Shown piece by piece: positions 9,980-19,567 of a stretch of DNA of 64,000 nt. Source of the DNA: Buchnera aphidicola (Pemphigus populi) (GTDB lineage Bacteria > Pseudomonadota > Gammaproteobacteria > Enterobacterales > Enterobacteriaceae). Position 1 is the first letter of the stretch. Each line of letters starts with the position of its first letter. The stretch is taken from contig NZ_OZ060372.1 in assembly GCF_964058935.1 (NCBI RefSeq), positions 546,922 to 610,921 on the forward strand, given 5' to 3'. The notes under the pieces were generated by a model. The model saw nothing but the letters and a program-made list of their open reading frames with translations. It searched no databases and was not told where the DNA came from. Made by a program: the position numbers and the translations under genes.

Positions 9980-11380
9980 ATGTCAGAAAATAAATTTTAT
10001 AAAAAAAAAATAAAAGAAAATCAAATACATACATTTAAAATACCTCCGCATTCACTAGAAGCAGAACAGTCTGTATTAGGAGGCTTAATGCTGGATAATG
10101 AAAGATGGGATACAGTTTCAGAACGTATTGTGGCTGATGATTTTTTTAGCCTTCCTCATCGTTTAATTTTTCGTGAAATGCAACAGTTGCTAGATCTTGG
10201 TAATCCTATTGATTTAATTACTTTATCAGAGTCTTTGGAACAAAAAGGAGCTCTAGAAAGAGTTGGTAGATTTTCTTATTTAGCAGAACTATCAAAAAAC
10301 ACCCCCAGTACTGCAAATATTACAGCTTATGCAGACATAGTGCGAGAACGTGCTGTAGTCAGAGAAATGATAGTAGTCGCAAATAAAATAGCTAATGCTG
10401 GATATAATCCTCAAGGAAGAAAAAGCGAAGAATTATTAGATTACGCTGAATCAAGCGTGTTTGAAATTGCAGAAAAAAGATCTAAAAAAGATTCTGGACC
10501 TAAAAATATAGAAAAAATTCTTGATATGACTGTAGAGAATATAGAAAAATTATTCAAAAATCCACATGACGGGGTCACTGGAATTAATACTGGATACCAA
10601 GATTTAAATAAAAAAACATCTGGATTACAACGTTCTGATTTAATCATCATAGCTGCAAGACCATCTATGGGAAAAACTACTTTTGCTATGAATTTATGTG
10701 AAAATTCTGCTATGATTTATGATAAACCAGTATTAATATTTAGCCTCGAAATGCCAGTAGAACAAATTATGATGCGAATGTTAGCTTCCTTATCTAGGGT
10801 AAATCAATCTAATATTCGTACTGGACAATTAACAGATGAAGATTGGTCAAGAATTTCTAGTACAATGAATATTTTATTAAAAAAGAAAAATATGTATATC
10901 GATGATTCCTCTGGTTTAACTCCTAGTGAAGTACGTTCAAGAGCTCGTCGCATATATCGTGAAAATAATGGATTAAGTTTAATTATGGTGGATTACTTAC
11001 AACTGATGAGAGTACCATCCTTATCTGATAACCGAACATTGGAAATTGCAGAAATTTCAAGATCTTTAAAATCTTTAGCAAAAGAACTACAAGTTCCCGT
11101 AATAGCATTATCTCAACTCAATAGATCGCTAGAGCAAAGATCTGATAAAAGACCTGTTAACTCAGATTTACGGGAATCAGGTTCTCTGGAACAAGATGCT
11201 GATCTTATCATGTTTATATATCGGGATGAAGTATATCATGAAGATAGCGATTTAAAAGGCGTTGCAGAAATTATTATAGGTAAACAAAGAAACGGTCCTA
11301 TCGGAAAAATAAGATTAACTTTTAATGGACATTGGTCTAGATTTGATAATTATGCAGGCCCTCAATATAATGAAGAATGA
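9980..11380 (+). CDS. dnaB: Replicative DNA helicase DnaB
   Basis: Hexameric 5'-3' helicase at the replication fork. 466 residues (E. coli 471). The N-terminal domain (about 20-170) starts with PPHSLEAEQSVLGG. The RecA-like domain has Walker A ARPSMGKTT, Walker B IMVDYLQL, and the late motif DLRESGSLEQDAD that includes the arginine finger region. A terminator-like hairpin follows at 11419. dnaC is not next to it. It stands alone on the plus strand between two gene-poor spacers. Confidence 0.97.
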   Translation: MSENKFYKKKIKENQIHTFKIPPHSLEAEQSVLGGLMLDNERWDTVSERIVADDFFSLPHRLIFREMQQLLDLGNPIDLITLSESLEQKGALERVGRFSYLAELSKNTPSTANITAYADIVRERAVVREMIVVANKIANAGYNPQGRKSEELLDYAESSVFEIAEKRSKKDSGPKNIEKILDMTVENIEKLFKNPHDGVTGINTGYQDLNKKTSGLQRSDLIIIAARPSMGKTTFAMNLCENSAMIYDKPVLIFSLEMPVEQIMMRMLASLSRVNQSNIRTGQLTDEDWSRISSTMNILLKKKNMYIDDSSGLTPSEVRSRARRIYRENNGLSLIMVDYLQLMRVPSLSDNRTLEIAEISRSLKSLAKELQVPVIALSQLNRSLEQRSDKRPVNSDLRESGSLEQDADLIMFIYRDEVYHEDSDLKGVAEIIIGKQRNGPIGKIRLTFNGHWSRFDNYAGPQYNEE

Positions 11381-11814
11381 ACCATATATGATATCAATAT
11401 TTACTAAAAATGTATTTTTTATCTATAAGATAATCTTTTTTATATGCTTTACATTTTATATACGCTATAATCATAATTAGAAGATAAAAAATATATATTT
11501 AAATTATTTTTAACTAATTAGACGATTAAATAATCGCTTATCTATATTATTTGAAAAAATAAATAATGAAATTGAATTAATAAATATTAATCTAAATATA
11601 TATTTTATGTATCCATAATAATCGATAAAAAATTAGAATTATTTCTTACTACTATAAAATTAGTATTTTTTTAATATATATCTTATATCGTAACAATATT
11701 TAATTAAATTTTAAAATTAAGAAAAAATAAAATTAACCTTATCTAATTATATTCAATACCTCATTAAAAATGAGGACACAACTTTCTGATTTTTTAAATA
11801 AAACGACTGAAAAA
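11381..11814. other. A+T-rich spacer between dnaB and gshB
   Basis: Holds the dnaB terminator at its left end. Near its right end an in-frame ATG at 11770 would extend gshB by 15 residues. Nothing else recognisable. Confidence 0.5.
11419..11441 (+). terminator. Intrinsic terminator after dnaB
   Basis: TTATCT, loop ATA, AGATAA, then TCTTTTTT, 38 bp beyond the dnaB stop. The stem is six pairs with one G-C, which is weak, but the T-run is well placed. Confidence 0.45.
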
Positions 11815-12783
11815 ATGAAAATTAAATTAGGCATAGTAATGGATCCCATTTCTACTATTAATATTAATAAAGATTCTAGTTTTGCTATACTATTAAAAGC
11901 ACAAGAAAAAAAATATGAAATTTATTATATGGAAATTAATGATTTATTTTTGATAAAAAATAACAGTTATGCCAGAACTCGAAAATTAAAAATAGAAAAA
12001 AATAAAAAAAAATGGTTCTTTTTTAAAGAAGAAGAATACATAGCATTATCTAGTTTAGATGTAATCTTAATGCGTAAAGATCCTCCTGTAGATAATAAAT
12101 TTATTTATGCAACGTATATTTTAGAATCAGCAGAAAAATTAGGTGTATTGATTATTAATAAACCTAAAAGTTTAAGAGATTATAATGAAAAAATATTCGC
12201 TACATACTTTCCTACAATTATACCAGAAACATTAGTGACTAGTAATTCTACTTTAATTCGTCAATTTTTAAGAAAACATGAAGATATAATAATAAAACCT
12301 TTAGATGGTATGGGAGGAGTTTCTATTTTTCGTATAAAAAAAAATGATCCTAATATCTCAGTTATTATTGAAACTATGACAAAATATGAAACCTCATATT
12401 GTATATCACAGAATTATTTACCAGAAATAGAACAAGGAGATAAACGAATTTTTATTATAAACGGAATAGTATTTCCATGGTGCTTAGCCAGATTTCCGAA
12501 ATCTGGTGAAACTAGAGGTAATTTATCTGCTGGCGGAATCGGTAAACCAGAAAAATTAAATGATAATGATTTTATGATAGCTAATAATATTGCCCCTATC
12601 TTAAAAAAAATGGGATTACTGTTTGTGGGAATTGATATCATTGGAAAAAAATTAATAGAAATTAATATTACTAGTCCTACTGGAATTTGCGAAATTGAAT
12701 CTTATTGTGATATATCTATAACTGAATTAATCATCAATACTATCGAAAAAGAAATAATAAAAAGGAAAAAAATAAGCGGTTAA
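11815..12783 (+). CDS. gshB: Glutathione synthetase
   Basis: ATP-dependent joining of gamma-glutamylcysteine and glycine to glutathione. ATP-grasp fold: the N terminus MKIKLGIVMDPI matches the family start, then LMRKDPP, KPLDGMGG (ATP loop), GDKRIFII, ETRGNLSAGG and a C-terminal EIN motif binding metal. From ATG 11815 it has 322 residues (E. coli about 315). An in-frame ATG at 11770 adds residues with no counterpart in the family, so I reject it. It leads the E. coli-like order gshB-yqgF; yqgE, which lies between them in E. coli, is missing. Confidence 0.95.
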   Translation: MKIKLGIVMDPISTININKDSSFAILLKAQEKKYEIYYMEINDLFLIKNNSYARTRKLKIEKNKKKWFFFKEEEYIALSSLDVILMRKDPPVDNKFIYATYILESAEKLGVLIINKPKSLRDYNEKIFATYFPTIIPETLVTSNSTLIRQFLRKHEDIIIKPLDGMGGVSIFRIKKNDPNISVIIETMTKYETSYCISQNYLPEIEQGDKRIFIINGIVFPWCLARFPKSGETRGNLSAGGIGKPEKLNDNDFMIANNIAPILKKMGLLFVGIDIIGKKLIEINITSPTGICEIESYCDISITELIINTIEKEIIKRKKISG

Positions 12784-12824
12784 AACCACTATAAATGGTA
12801 TTATTTATTTTGAGATATTTAAAT

Positions 12825-13255
12825 ATGAATATATTATCTTTTGATTTTGGAATAAAAAATATTGGTGTAGCTGTAGGACAAAAATTAACTTTTACAGCAC
12901 ATGCATTAAATGCTCTTCCAGCTAAATTAGGTATACCAAATTGGAACCAAATAAATTCTCTTTTATTAGAATGGGAACCACAATCTATTATAGTTGGTCT
13001 CCCATTAAATATAGATGGTAGTAAACAAAAAATAACAAAAAGAGCAGAAAAATTTGCAAAATTAATAAAAAAAAATTTTTTTTACCAGTAAAATTACATG
13101 ATGAACGTTTGAGTACAGTAGAAGCTAAATCTATATTATTTGAAAAAGGTGGTTTTAAAGCACTTAAAAAAAATAAGATTGACTCTATGTCAGCAGTAAT
13201 TATATTAGAAAGCTGGTTCTTAAATACTTATTTGACAAAGAAAAATGATTTTTAA
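12825..13255 (+). pseudogene. ruvX: YqgF/RuvX RNase H-fold protein, frameshifted
   Basis: Family role: RNase H-fold nuclease linked to 16S rRNA 5'-end maturation. Reading from ATG 12825 gives the N-terminal half (FDFGIKNIGVAVGQ, IIVGLPLNIDG), then stops at 13089-13091. The C-terminal half ([23 protein letters not shown]) continues in the frame one base back and ends at 13255. The break is in A9 (13067-13075) followed by T8 (13076-13083); one added base restores 143 codons, near E. coli's 138. So either one base was lost, or RNA polymerase slippage on the tract yields some full-length product, as described for Buchnera poly-A tracts, or it is a sequencing error. Both halves remain well conserved. 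Confidence 0.8.
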
Positions 13256-13549
13256 TAAAAAATAAGTATTACTGTAACTTACATAATAATTGAAATTTTA
13301 TGATAAAAATATAAAAAAATTTACACTCTTAAAAAATATTAAATATTACTAATATGAAATATTTATATAATAATCAATTATTATCTTATATATAAAATCA
13401 ATAAACGTTTCTATACCTATAGAAAAAATATATTTAAATATATATGGTATATTCTAATTTTCTATTTTTAATACATATATTTTATGTCATGAATAAAAAA
13501 ATTAATAAATTTATAAAATATATAATAATCAAATGGTTAAAATAATTCT
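13256..13549. other. A+T-rich spacer between ruvX and hemW
   Basis: About 290 bp without recognisable content. In E. coli yggR, yggS, yggT and other genes lie between yqgF and hemW; no protein-like trace of them is readable here. Confidence 0.45.
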
Positions 13550-14686
13550 ATGTTTGCTCTTCCTCCTCTTAGTTTATATGTTCATATTCCTTGGTGCATT
13601 AAAAAATGTCCTTATTGTGATTTCAATTCTTACGTAACAAAAAACAAAATTAACGAAAAAGAATATATTCATCATCTAATATTAGATTTAAAATATGATA
13701 TACCTTTTATTTCTGAAAGAATGATTAACACTATTTTTATTGGTGGAGGTACACCGAGTTTGTTTAAAAGTGAATCTATTCAATTTATGTTACAAGAGAT
13801 AAGAAAACATGTTTACATTTCTCCATCAGCAGAAATTACCTTAGAAGCGAACCCAAACACTATTACATATAAAAAAATTTTAAAATACAAAGAAATTGGT
13901 ATTAACAGAATCTCTATAGGTATACAAACCTTTAATAAAAAACAATTAAATTTATTAGAACGAGATAAAGAAAGTATTAATATAAACACTATTAAAAATA
14001 TTATGTATAATTGTAAACTTAAAAATATCAATTTTGATATCATGTATGGACTGCCATCACAATCATGCAATGATGCTTTATCAGATCTAAAAAAAGCCAT
14101 TTCTTTAAATCCATCTCATATTTCTTGGTATCAATTAACTATCGAACCAAATACTATCTTTTATAGCAAACGATTAAATTTACCAAATACAGAAGAAATA
14201 TGGAAAATATGGGAACAAGGAAGAAAGTTATTAAATACATTTGGTTACAAACAATACGAAATTTCTTCTTATTCGAAAAAAGGATATCATTGCCAACACA
14301 ACATTAATTATTGGAAGTATGGTGATTACTTAGGAATAGGTTGTGGGGCTCATGGTAAATTAACACAAAAAAACGGAACATTAATAAGAATTATTAAAAA
14401 TAAAGGAGTCACAGATTTTATAAATGGAAAATATATAAAAAAAAAATATAAAGTAAAAGATAAAGATAAACCTTTCGAATATTTTATGAATACTTTAAGA
14501 TTATTTCAATCAACATATCGAAACAAATTTAACCAATATACTTTTCTTAACGAAACTTATATTAAAAAAGATATTAAACTGGCTATTTCTCAAGGTTATT
14601 TAGAAGAAACCTCAAAAACTTGGAAAACAACAAAAAAAGGTAAACTATTTTTAAATTCTTTATTAGAAATTTTTCTGCATGATTAG
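13550..14686 (+). CDS. hemW: HemW (YggW), heme-binding radical SAM protein
   Basis: Radical SAM family member once annotated as oxygen-independent coproporphyrinogen oxidase and now seen as a heme chaperone. 378 residues, the same as E. coli. The cluster motif is C16-x3-C20-x2-C23 (PWCIKKCPYCDF), followed by FIGGGTPS and LEANPNT. The HemW-type motif HNINYW precedes DYLGIGCGAHG. The C-terminal winged-helix-like domain ends FLNSLLEIFL. Convergent with trmB, with only 3 bp between the stops. Its place between yqgF and trmB follows E. coli. Confidence 0.93.
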   Translation: MFALPPLSLYVHIPWCIKKCPYCDFNSYVTKNKINEKEYIHHLILDLKYDIPFISERMINTIFIGGGTPSLFKSESIQFMLQEIRKHVYISPSAEITLEANPNTITYKKILKYKEIGINRISIGIQTFNKKQLNLLERDKESININTIKNIMYNCKLKNINFDIMYGLPSQSCNDALSDLKKAISLNPSHISWYQLTIEPNTIFYSKRLNLPNTEEIWKIWEQGRKLLNTFGYKQYEISSYSKKGYHCQHNINYWKYGDYLGIGCGAHGKLTQKNGTLIRIIKNKGVTDFINGKYIKKKYKVKDKDKPFEYFMNTLRLFQSTYRNKFNQYTFLNETYIKKDIKLAISQGYLEETSKTWKTTKKGKLFLNSLLEIFLHD

Positions 14687-14689
14687 AAA

Positions 14690-15409
14690 TCACATTATCT
14701 TTTTAAAAATTAAATCAAATACAGAATTTTTTAAAAAAATAGCTTTTTTTTCAAATTTAGTTATGGGGCGAAATACAGGTCTTGGAATATAATTATTCTC
14801 TTGAGATAAATTTTTATAACCAGGAATAAATTTTATTATCTCGATCACGCTATCTGCATAATACTGGCAATCAGTAGCTATATGTAAGATACCACCTAAC
14901 ATTAATTTCTTTAAAATTAAATTAATAAATTTTTTTTTTAAAATTCTTCTTTTATGATGTCGTTTTTTATGCCATGGATCAGGAAAAAATAATTGTACTC
15001 TGGACAAAGTTTCGTTTTTAATCATATAAAATAATACCTCTTCTGCATCATGATATATTATTTTTAAATTTTTTACTTTTTTTAAAAACGAATATTTTAA
15101 ACATTTTATGATACTTATTTTATGTACTTCAATGCCCAAAAAATTTTTACTCTCATTTGAAATAGCAGTATCTACTAATGTATTTCCCGTTCCAAATCCA
15201 ATTTCTAATACTACGGGAGAAAAACTATCAAAAATATTTTCAAAATTTATTTTTTCTTTTTGAAACAATAAACCTATTATAGGAAAAATCTTTTTTATTA
15301 TTGTTAACTCAGAATCATTGAATTTATTGTTTCTAACAACAAAACTACGAATCTGACGTAAAAATATACCATTATTGTTATATTGTGGAACAATTATATT
15401 TTCTATCAC
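14690..15409 (-). CDS. trmB: tRNA (guanine-N7)-methyltransferase TrmB
   Basis: Makes m7G46 in the tRNA variable loop with SAM. 239 residues, as in E. coli. The SAM-binding Rossmann motif is LEIGFGTGN, and the family signature is FFPDPWHKKRHHKRR. The C terminus has TKFEKKA. It is divergent from mutY, as in E. coli, and meets hemW tail to tail with 3 bp between stops, so transcripts probably overlap there. Confidence 0.95.
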   Translation of the reverse strand: MIENIIVPQYNNNGIFLRQIRSFVVRNNKFNDSELTIIKKIFPIIGLLFQKEKINFENIFDSFSPVVLEIGFGTGNTLVDTAISNESKNFLGIEVHKISIIKCLKYSFLKKVKNLKIIYHDAEEVLFYMIKNETLSRVQLFFPDPWHKKRHHKRRILKKKFINLILKKLMLGGILHIATDCQYYADSVIEIIKFIPGYKNLSQENNYIPRPVFRPITKFEKKAIFLKNSVFDLIFKKIM

Positions 15410-15503
15410 ATCACTATCCTTATATTTTATTTACAAAATCATGTAAAAATATTTTATACTCCATTGGAAATAAAATATTATAAATCAACTGGATCATAAG
15501 TAT

Positions 15504-16550
15504 ATGATAAATACATTTTCTAAATTCCATCAGTTAATTATAAATTGGTACCACGTAAATGGTAGAAAAAATTTGCCTTGGCAAACAGAAAAAACACCTT
15601 ATAAAATATGGCTATCTGAAATCATGTTACAACAAACACAAGTAAAAACAGTAATTCCTTATTTCAATGTTTTTATAAAAAAATTTCCAAATTTCAATAG
15701 TTTAAAGTTGGCTTCTATAAATGAGATTTTATATCTTTGGAGTGGATTAGGATATTATACTAGAGCAAAAAATTTATACAAAACAACTAAAATTATTGCA
15801 GAAAAATATAATAATCAATTTCCGGATAATTTTATAGATCTTGTTAAACTGCCCGGAATAGGAAAATCTACAGCTGGAGCTATTTTATCACTAGCATTTG
15901 GATATTATTACCCTATTTTAGATGGAAATGTTAAAAGAGTTTTAACTCGTTACTATGCAATTAGCACAGAAATGAATAAACGCAAAACAGAAAACGAACT
16001 ATGGAAAACTATTGATAAAATCACTCCAATCTATAATACTGGAAAATTTAATCAAGCTATGATGGATTTAGGATCTTTAATTTGTAAACGTACAAATCCA
16101 AAATGTAATATCTGTCCGTTACATATTAATTGTATTACTTTATCCAAAAAAAATTTTGAAAAGTATCCTAAAAAATATACTAATAAAAATATTTTAAAAA
16201 AAACTTTTTATTTTTTGATTTTACAATATAATCATTATGTATTACTTAAAAAACGACCTTCATACGGTATTTGGGCAAATTTATTTTCTTTTCCAGAATT
16301 TTATAATGAAATAAATGCACTATCTTGGATGAAAAATAAAAAAATTAAAAAAAATGAAAAAAAAATCATCAATCCTATGTATCACTATTTAACTCATTTA
16401 CAATTATATATTGTACCTATATATATAAATTTAACTCTTTTACAAAAAAATAATATATATCATAATAGCAATGCTATTTGGTATAATCTTACAAAACCAC
16501 AATTAATTGGTTTATCTAGTCCTGTTAAAAAAATACTAAATAAACTGTGA
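15504..16550 (+). CDS. mutY: Adenine DNA glycosylase MutY
   Basis: Removes adenine paired with 8-oxoguanine. 348 residues (E. coli 350). Contains catalytic E39 (LSEIMLQQT), the helix-hairpin-helix LPGIGKSTAGA, and the catalytic Asp in ILDGNVKR. The [4Fe-4S] motif C-x6-C-x2-C-x5-C is seen in ICKRTNPKCNICPLHINC. The C-terminal Nudix-like domain that senses 8-oxoG is retained but Lys/Asn-rich. yggX follows 34 bp later, as in E. coli. Its cluster is a likely client of the IscU/NfuA/YggX system present in this window. Confidence 0.96.
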   Translation: MINTFSKFHQLIINWYHVNGRKNLPWQTEKTPYKIWLSEIMLQQTQVKTVIPYFNVFIKKFPNFNSLKLASINEILYLWSGLGYYTRAKNLYKTTKIIAEKYNNQFPDNFIDLVKLPGIGKSTAGAILSLAFGYYYPILDGNVKRVLTRYYAISTEMNKRKTENELWKTIDKITPIYNTGKFNQAMMDLGSLICKRTNPKCNICPLHINCITLSKKNFEKYPKKYTNKNILKKTFYFLILQYNHYVLLKKRPSYGIWANLFSFPEFYNEINALSWMKNKKIKKNEKKIINPMYHYLTHLQLYIVPIYINLTLLQKNNIYHNSNAIWYNLTKPQLIGLSSPVKKILNKL

Positions 16551-16584
16551 TTTTTTAAAATATAATAAGAGATAAAAATATAAA

Positions 16585-16824
16585 ATGAATCGTATTATTT
16601 TTTGTAAATTCTTAAAAAAAAAAGCAGAAGGACAAGATTATCAGATATATCCAGGTACGTTAGGCAAACGTATCTATAATGAAATTTCTAAATTAGCTTG
16701 GAACATGTGGATATCTAAACAAACTATATTAATTAATGAAAAAAAATTAAACACATTCTCTGTCAATGACAGGAAGATAATAGAAAAACATATGATAAAT
16801 TTCTTGTTTAAGAATATAAAATAA
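16585..16824 (+). CDS. yggX: Fe(2+)-trafficking protein YggX, short C terminus
   Basis: Small cytoplasmic protein linked to protecting Fe-S clusters from oxidation. 79 residues against 91 in E. coli: the core [33 protein letters not shown] and LINEKKLN is conserved, with the key Cys at position 7, but about 12 C-terminal residues are gone. The stop lies just after NFLF. Co-transcription with mutY is likely, since 34 bp separate them and this pairing is conserved in E. coli. Confidence 0.95.
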   Translation: MNRIIFCKFLKKKAEGQDYQIYPGTLGKRIYNEISKLAWNMWISKQTILINEKKLNTFSVNDRKIIEKHMINFLFKNIK

Positions 16825-17274
16825 AAACTTTCCCCATAAAAAATAGATCTGCATCTAATAATCAATACATTATTTATAATGGAAGATATTAAATAATAAG
16901 TGCCAATATTAAAATTATATTGTTTATTAAAATAAATTTATATATATATTTATCTTTATTTATAAAATAATTAATACGATTAATAAATCTATTCTTAATA
17001 TAAAAATATTATTTTTAAGGAATAAGTATATTGTTAATAATTATATTATTTATCATATCAATTAAAGATGATATCTTTCATTGATTTTTAAAAAATAAAA
17101 TGTGTAATTTCTTAAATTATTTATCTAATTCAGTGATATATAAATATCTATCATATTGTTAATAAAAAATATTTGCTTAATAATCATAACTAAAAATAAG
17201 AATTTTATTTCCAAAATAATATTACATATTTATATTTGATAATTTTAATAAATAGAAAATATTTATATTATAAA
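16825..17274. other. A+T-rich spacer between convergent yggX and sbcB
   Basis: 450 bp between two gene ends, with no recognisable frame. In E. coli mltC follows yggX; no remnant of it can be read here. I found no strong terminator stem. Confidence 0.45.
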
Positions 17275-18711
17275 TTATGAGAAAATATAGTTTTCTAAAT
17301 CTTTAACATAAAGTAATAATTCTTTTAATAAAAAATTTTTTTTTATATGATTACTATATTTCTTTAATAAAATTTCAATATTGGATCTATAATTATATAT
17401 TAATTCTTTATTTAATATTGTGCGACAATACTTTAACCATGTAATTTTTTCATTATTTTTCAAAAAATAAGGAAAATTACGTGCTTTACAACGAAATAAT
17501 ATATCTTTTATTCTATCATCACAGAACTCAATTCTATTGCTAATAGAATTTAATGGAAGTTGCCGATTTAATCTTTTAATAATATTCTTATCTTTATCAC
17601 AAAAAAAAGCGTCATAAATTCTTTCATCAATATCTTTAGATACCATTACATGATCAAAATTTAAAATAAATAAAATATTTTTTTTAATTAATACTGTATT
17701 TTTTAAAATATGTAAATTTTTATAACAATATTTATCATCAATATTCAATCTATTTAAATCTTTTTTTGAAAGACAACTTTCTGGAGCTAATATTGGACAT
17801 CTATTTATATAGACAAAAATCAGTCCAAGTGAAAAAATAGTATTATAATTTACTGGTTGTGTATATATATTATTTAAATAACTTATTAAAGTTAAAACAT
17901 TTTTTGTTAAATCAATACCTATTAATATATTTTTATTTTTAGGATGCCATAAAAAAGGTACAATTAAACTAACGTTACTACGAGCATTTCCAAATAATCC
18001 TGATACATAAAACATTGGCTTCATATTATGAATATTTATTATACTTAATAATTTTTTTTTACTACGATTTTGAAATAAAAATTGAAATAATCTAGTATTT
18101 TTTTCTTTCAAAAATCTTGCTAATGAAATAGTTGCATAAACATCTGAAAGAGCATCATGTGCCATGAAGTGAGAAATATTATTTGCTTTACTAATATCTT
18201 CTAATTTAAAACTAGGAATACCTAATTTATTTATTGGCCAATTAATTTTATTAGGTCGAAATGCATAATATGCACGAACAACATCTAATAAATCCCAACG
18301 TGAATTCCCATTCATCCAGGTCCAATAATAAGGATCAAGCAAATTTCTATAAAAAATGTTACGAGTAATCTCGTCATCAAAACGAATATTATTATAACCG
18401 ATCACACAAGTATTACCTGTATTAAGTATATTATAAATATTCTTAGCAAAATAAAATTCGTTAAAACCTGATGAAAATGTATATTGTGGAGTAATACCTG
18501 TAATTAATATTGCTTCTGCATTAGGTAAATAATCTATTGGTGGATAACAGAATAATATTGTCGGTTCTTCAATCATGTTAAAATTAACATCGGTACGAAT
18601 ACATGCAAATTGAACGGGTTTATCTAAAGCAGGATTAGTTCCAAATGTTTCATAATCATAAAATAGGAATTTTAACGTATCATCTTTATATTTTTTTAAA
18701 ATTCTTATCAT
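17275..18711 (-). CDS. sbcB: Exodeoxyribonuclease I
   Basis: Digests single-stranded DNA 3' to 5' and works with SSB. 478 residues (E. coli 475). DEDDh exonuclease: the first motif FYDYETFG has D19 and E21; the second has GYNNIRFDDEVT-like residues (YNNIRFDDE); the third is AHDALSDVYAT with the catalytic His and Asp. The SH3-like and helical C-terminal parts are diverged and Lys/Asn-rich. It keeps NSRWDLLDV and VSGLFGNAR. It ends convergently with yggX. Confidence 0.94.
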   Translation of the reverse strand: MIRILKKYKDDTLKFLFYDYETFGTNPALDKPVQFACIRTDVNFNMIEEPTILFCYPPIDYLPNAEAILITGITPQYTFSSGFNEFYFAKNIYNILNTGNTCVIGYNNIRFDDEITRNIFYRNLLDPYYWTWMNGNSRWDLLDVVRAYYAFRPNKINWPINKLGIPSFKLEDISKANNISHFMAHDALSDVYATISLARFLKEKNTRLFQFLFQNRSKKKLLSIINIHNMKPMFYVSGLFGNARSNVSLIVPFLWHPKNKNILIGIDLTKNVLTLISYLNNIYTQPVNYNTIFSLGLIFVYINRCPILAPESCLSKKDLNRLNIDDKYCYKNLHILKNTVLIKKNILFILNFDHVMVSKDIDERIYDAFFCDKDKNIIKRLNRQLPLNSISNRIEFCDDRIKDILFRCKARNFPYFLKNNEKITWLKYCRTILNKELIYNYRSNIEILLKKYSNHIKKNFLLKELLLYVKDLENYIFS

Positions 18712-19096
18712 GATGTAATTACACGCTGTTAATTAATTAAAAAATTTATATTTATAAAAACAAAAAAATGTAAAAATATAAAGTAAAAAATATGAATAAT
18801 CCAAAAAAAATTTGCATAATCTATATAATTATGTTTATTCGTTTCGTAAGAAAATAAATTAAAAAATAAAATTTACCATGTAGAAAATACGTCATAATAA
18901 AAAGAAAATATTTTTATTATATTATATTAGTGATTATATTAAAAAATTAATTTGAATAGAAATTCGATATATTCTAGATAATAATAAAAGTTATTATAAA
19001 AATAGAAAAGATGATTATATAGCTAAATCAACTATATTATCAAACAAGAGAAGAAAATGTAAAAAGAAATAAAATCTGTTAATAGAAAATCAATTG
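18712..19096. other. A+T-rich spacer upstream of sbcB
   Basis: 385 bp between the sbcB start and the 3' end of tRNA-Asn, which lies on the same strand and so points into it. No frame, hairpin or repeat of note was seen. Confidence 0.4.
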
Positions 19097-19169
19097 CTCC
19101 TCCGACTGGATTCGAACCAGTGACATACGGATTAACAGTCCGCCGTTCTACCAACTGAACTACAGAGGA
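19097..19169 (-). tRNA. asnT: tRNA-Asn (anticodon GTT)
   Basis: On the minus strand the acceptor TCCTCTG starts at 19169 and pairs with CGGAGGA, with one G-T pair. The anticodon GTT is at 19136-19134 in the loop CTGTTAA, and the T arm is TGGTTCGAATCCA. Nearly identical to E. coli tRNA-Asn. It is divergent from the tRNA-Ile2 gene 167 bp away. The symbol is a family label. Confidence 0.95.
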
Positions 19170-19281
19170 AAGAATTATTTTAACATTATTTTTTTTTTAT
19201 ATCAATAAATTTCTTTTTATAATGATATGTATTTAAATTTTATTTTTATAAAAAATATTAATAAAATATGTAGAATATCAC

Positions 19282-19315
19282 TTGATATATTATCATTTAA
19301 ATCATAATATATAAT
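19282..19315 (+). promoter_or_regulatory. Candidate promoter for tRNA-Ile2
   Basis: TTGATA at 19282-19287 is followed after 17 bp by TAATAT; an overlapping perfect TATAAT at 19310-19315 has poorer -35 spacing. It sits just upstream of the tRNA at 19337. The exact -10 is ambiguous. Confidence 0.35.
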
Positions 19316-19336
19316 AGCTGAGATAAAAAAGAAATC

Positions 19337-19409
19337 GGCCCTTTAGCTCAGAGGTAAGAGCAGGCGACTCATAATCGCTTGGTCGCTGGTTCAAATCCAG
19401 CAAGGGCCA
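19337..19409 (+). tRNA. ileX: tRNA-Ile2 (CAT anticodon, lysidine type)
   Basis: The genomic anticodon CAT is at 19370-19372, so simple tools would call it Met. The body instead matches E. coli ileX/ileY: acceptor GGCCCTT with AAGGGCC, anticodon arm GGCGACTCATAATCGCT, and T arm CTGGTTCAAATCCAG. It is therefore the isoleucine tRNA whose C34 is changed to lysidine by TilS to read AUA. AUA is very common in this A+T-rich genome, so the gene should be essential. tilS is not in the window. Confidence 0.9.
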
Positions 19410-19567
19410 AAAACTATTTCTAGTATATGATTGAAAGCGTAATACATACAATGTAAAAATGTTTATTTCTTATAAAATAAAATTGTTTTTATATTTATAA
19501 AAAAATTTTATTTTTTAAAATATAATTTTTTTAAACGATATTTTTATCAAATCACAGGATAAGTAAT

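Noticed and set aside
11770-11814. gshB starting at ATG 11770
   Set aside because: The 15 extra residues do not belong to the family; MKIKLGIVMDP is the conserved start.
19337-19409. tRNA-Met call based on the CAT anticodon
   Set aside because: Acceptor, anticodon and T arms match tRNA-Ile2, not elongator or initiator tRNA-Met.
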